DNA of 6,260 nucleotides. Origin: an uncultured Gammaproteobacteria bacterium (GTDB lineage: Bacteria; Pseudomonadota; Gammaproteobacteria; CAJQNE01). Shown here piece after piece: positions 6,143 to 6,260 of the stretch. Made by a program: the position numbers and the translations under genes. The stretch is from assembly GCA_905479545.1 (NCBI GenBank), contig CAJQNE010000199.1, positions 1 to 6,260 of the forward strand, in the 5' to 3' direction. The notes under the pieces were generated by a model. It saw only the letters and a program-made list of their open reading frames with translations, did no database searches and was not told the DNA's origin. The number at the start of each line of letters is the position of its first letter. Position 1 is the stretch's first letter.

Positions 6143-6260
6143 GCTGGGAAGTGTATTAAATTGCGGGATAAACCAGCATTGATAACTAGCCCATTGGTTG
6201 TTTGTCGCTCAAAAAGTAAATTTTATGTCGCTTTCAGTTTAAAAGCGGCTCATATTTGGT
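6143..6260. other. Non-coding tail downstream of the acnA operon
   Basis: No credible gene start or ORF is seen in these 118 bp, though a gene could begin just past the edge. It contains a direct repeat TGTCGCT (6203-6209 and 6226-6232) flanking an AT-only stretch (AAAAAGTAAATTTTA, 6211-6225), and an inverted repeat CGCTTT (6229-6234)/AAAGCG (6242-6247) with a 7-nt loop. The stem is short and no T-tract follows on either strand, so I do not call a terminator. Confidence 0.4.

Overview
The window reads as a chromosomal segment of a Gram-negative bacterium. The aconitase and the ArsR/ArsC sequences look gammaproteobacterial, but this is an impression from sequence style and I cannot name a genus. 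Coding density is high. I see no insertion sequence, integrase, CRISPR array, tRNA or rRNA, and base composition does not shift sharply between the genes.

Left arm, minus strand (1-1182): an arsenic-resistance transcription unit read right to left. The first gene encodes a fusion of an ArsR-type As(III)-sensing repressor and a low-molecular-weight-phosphatase-type arsenate reductase. Two bases after its stop codon a GTG start opens an aquaporin/aquaglyceroporin gene, which is cut by the window edge. The implied logic is that one polypeptide senses As(III) and reduces As(V) to As(III), and the channel gives As(III) a way out, as in the arsR-aqpS-arsC arrangement known from Sinorhizobium. A perfect 6-bp inverted repeat overlapping the start codon is a candidate operator. 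The next genes of the operon, possibly including an ArsB/Acr3 efflux pump, would lie outside the window.

Middle (1183-1778): a divergent intergenic region of about 130 bp holds a palindrome within an imperfect 14-bp tandem repeat. It is followed on the plus strand by a small membrane methyltransferase of the isoprenylcysteine carboxyl methyltransferase (ICMT)/phospholipid methyltransferase superfamily.

Right arm, plus strand (1996-6142): acnA, a complete monomeric aconitase with all three [4Fe-4S] cysteines, has a strong ribosome binding site and a leader containing overlapping inverted repeats. Its last 8 bases overlap the start of a DUF2254 membrane-protein gene, so the two are almost certainly co-transcribed. 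The final 118 bp are non-coding as far as I can see.

Most of the window is conventional. The parts most worth a second look are the ArsR-ArsC fusion coupled to an aquaporin with an NPS rather than NPA motif, the structured acnA leader, and the tight acnA/DUF2254 coupling.
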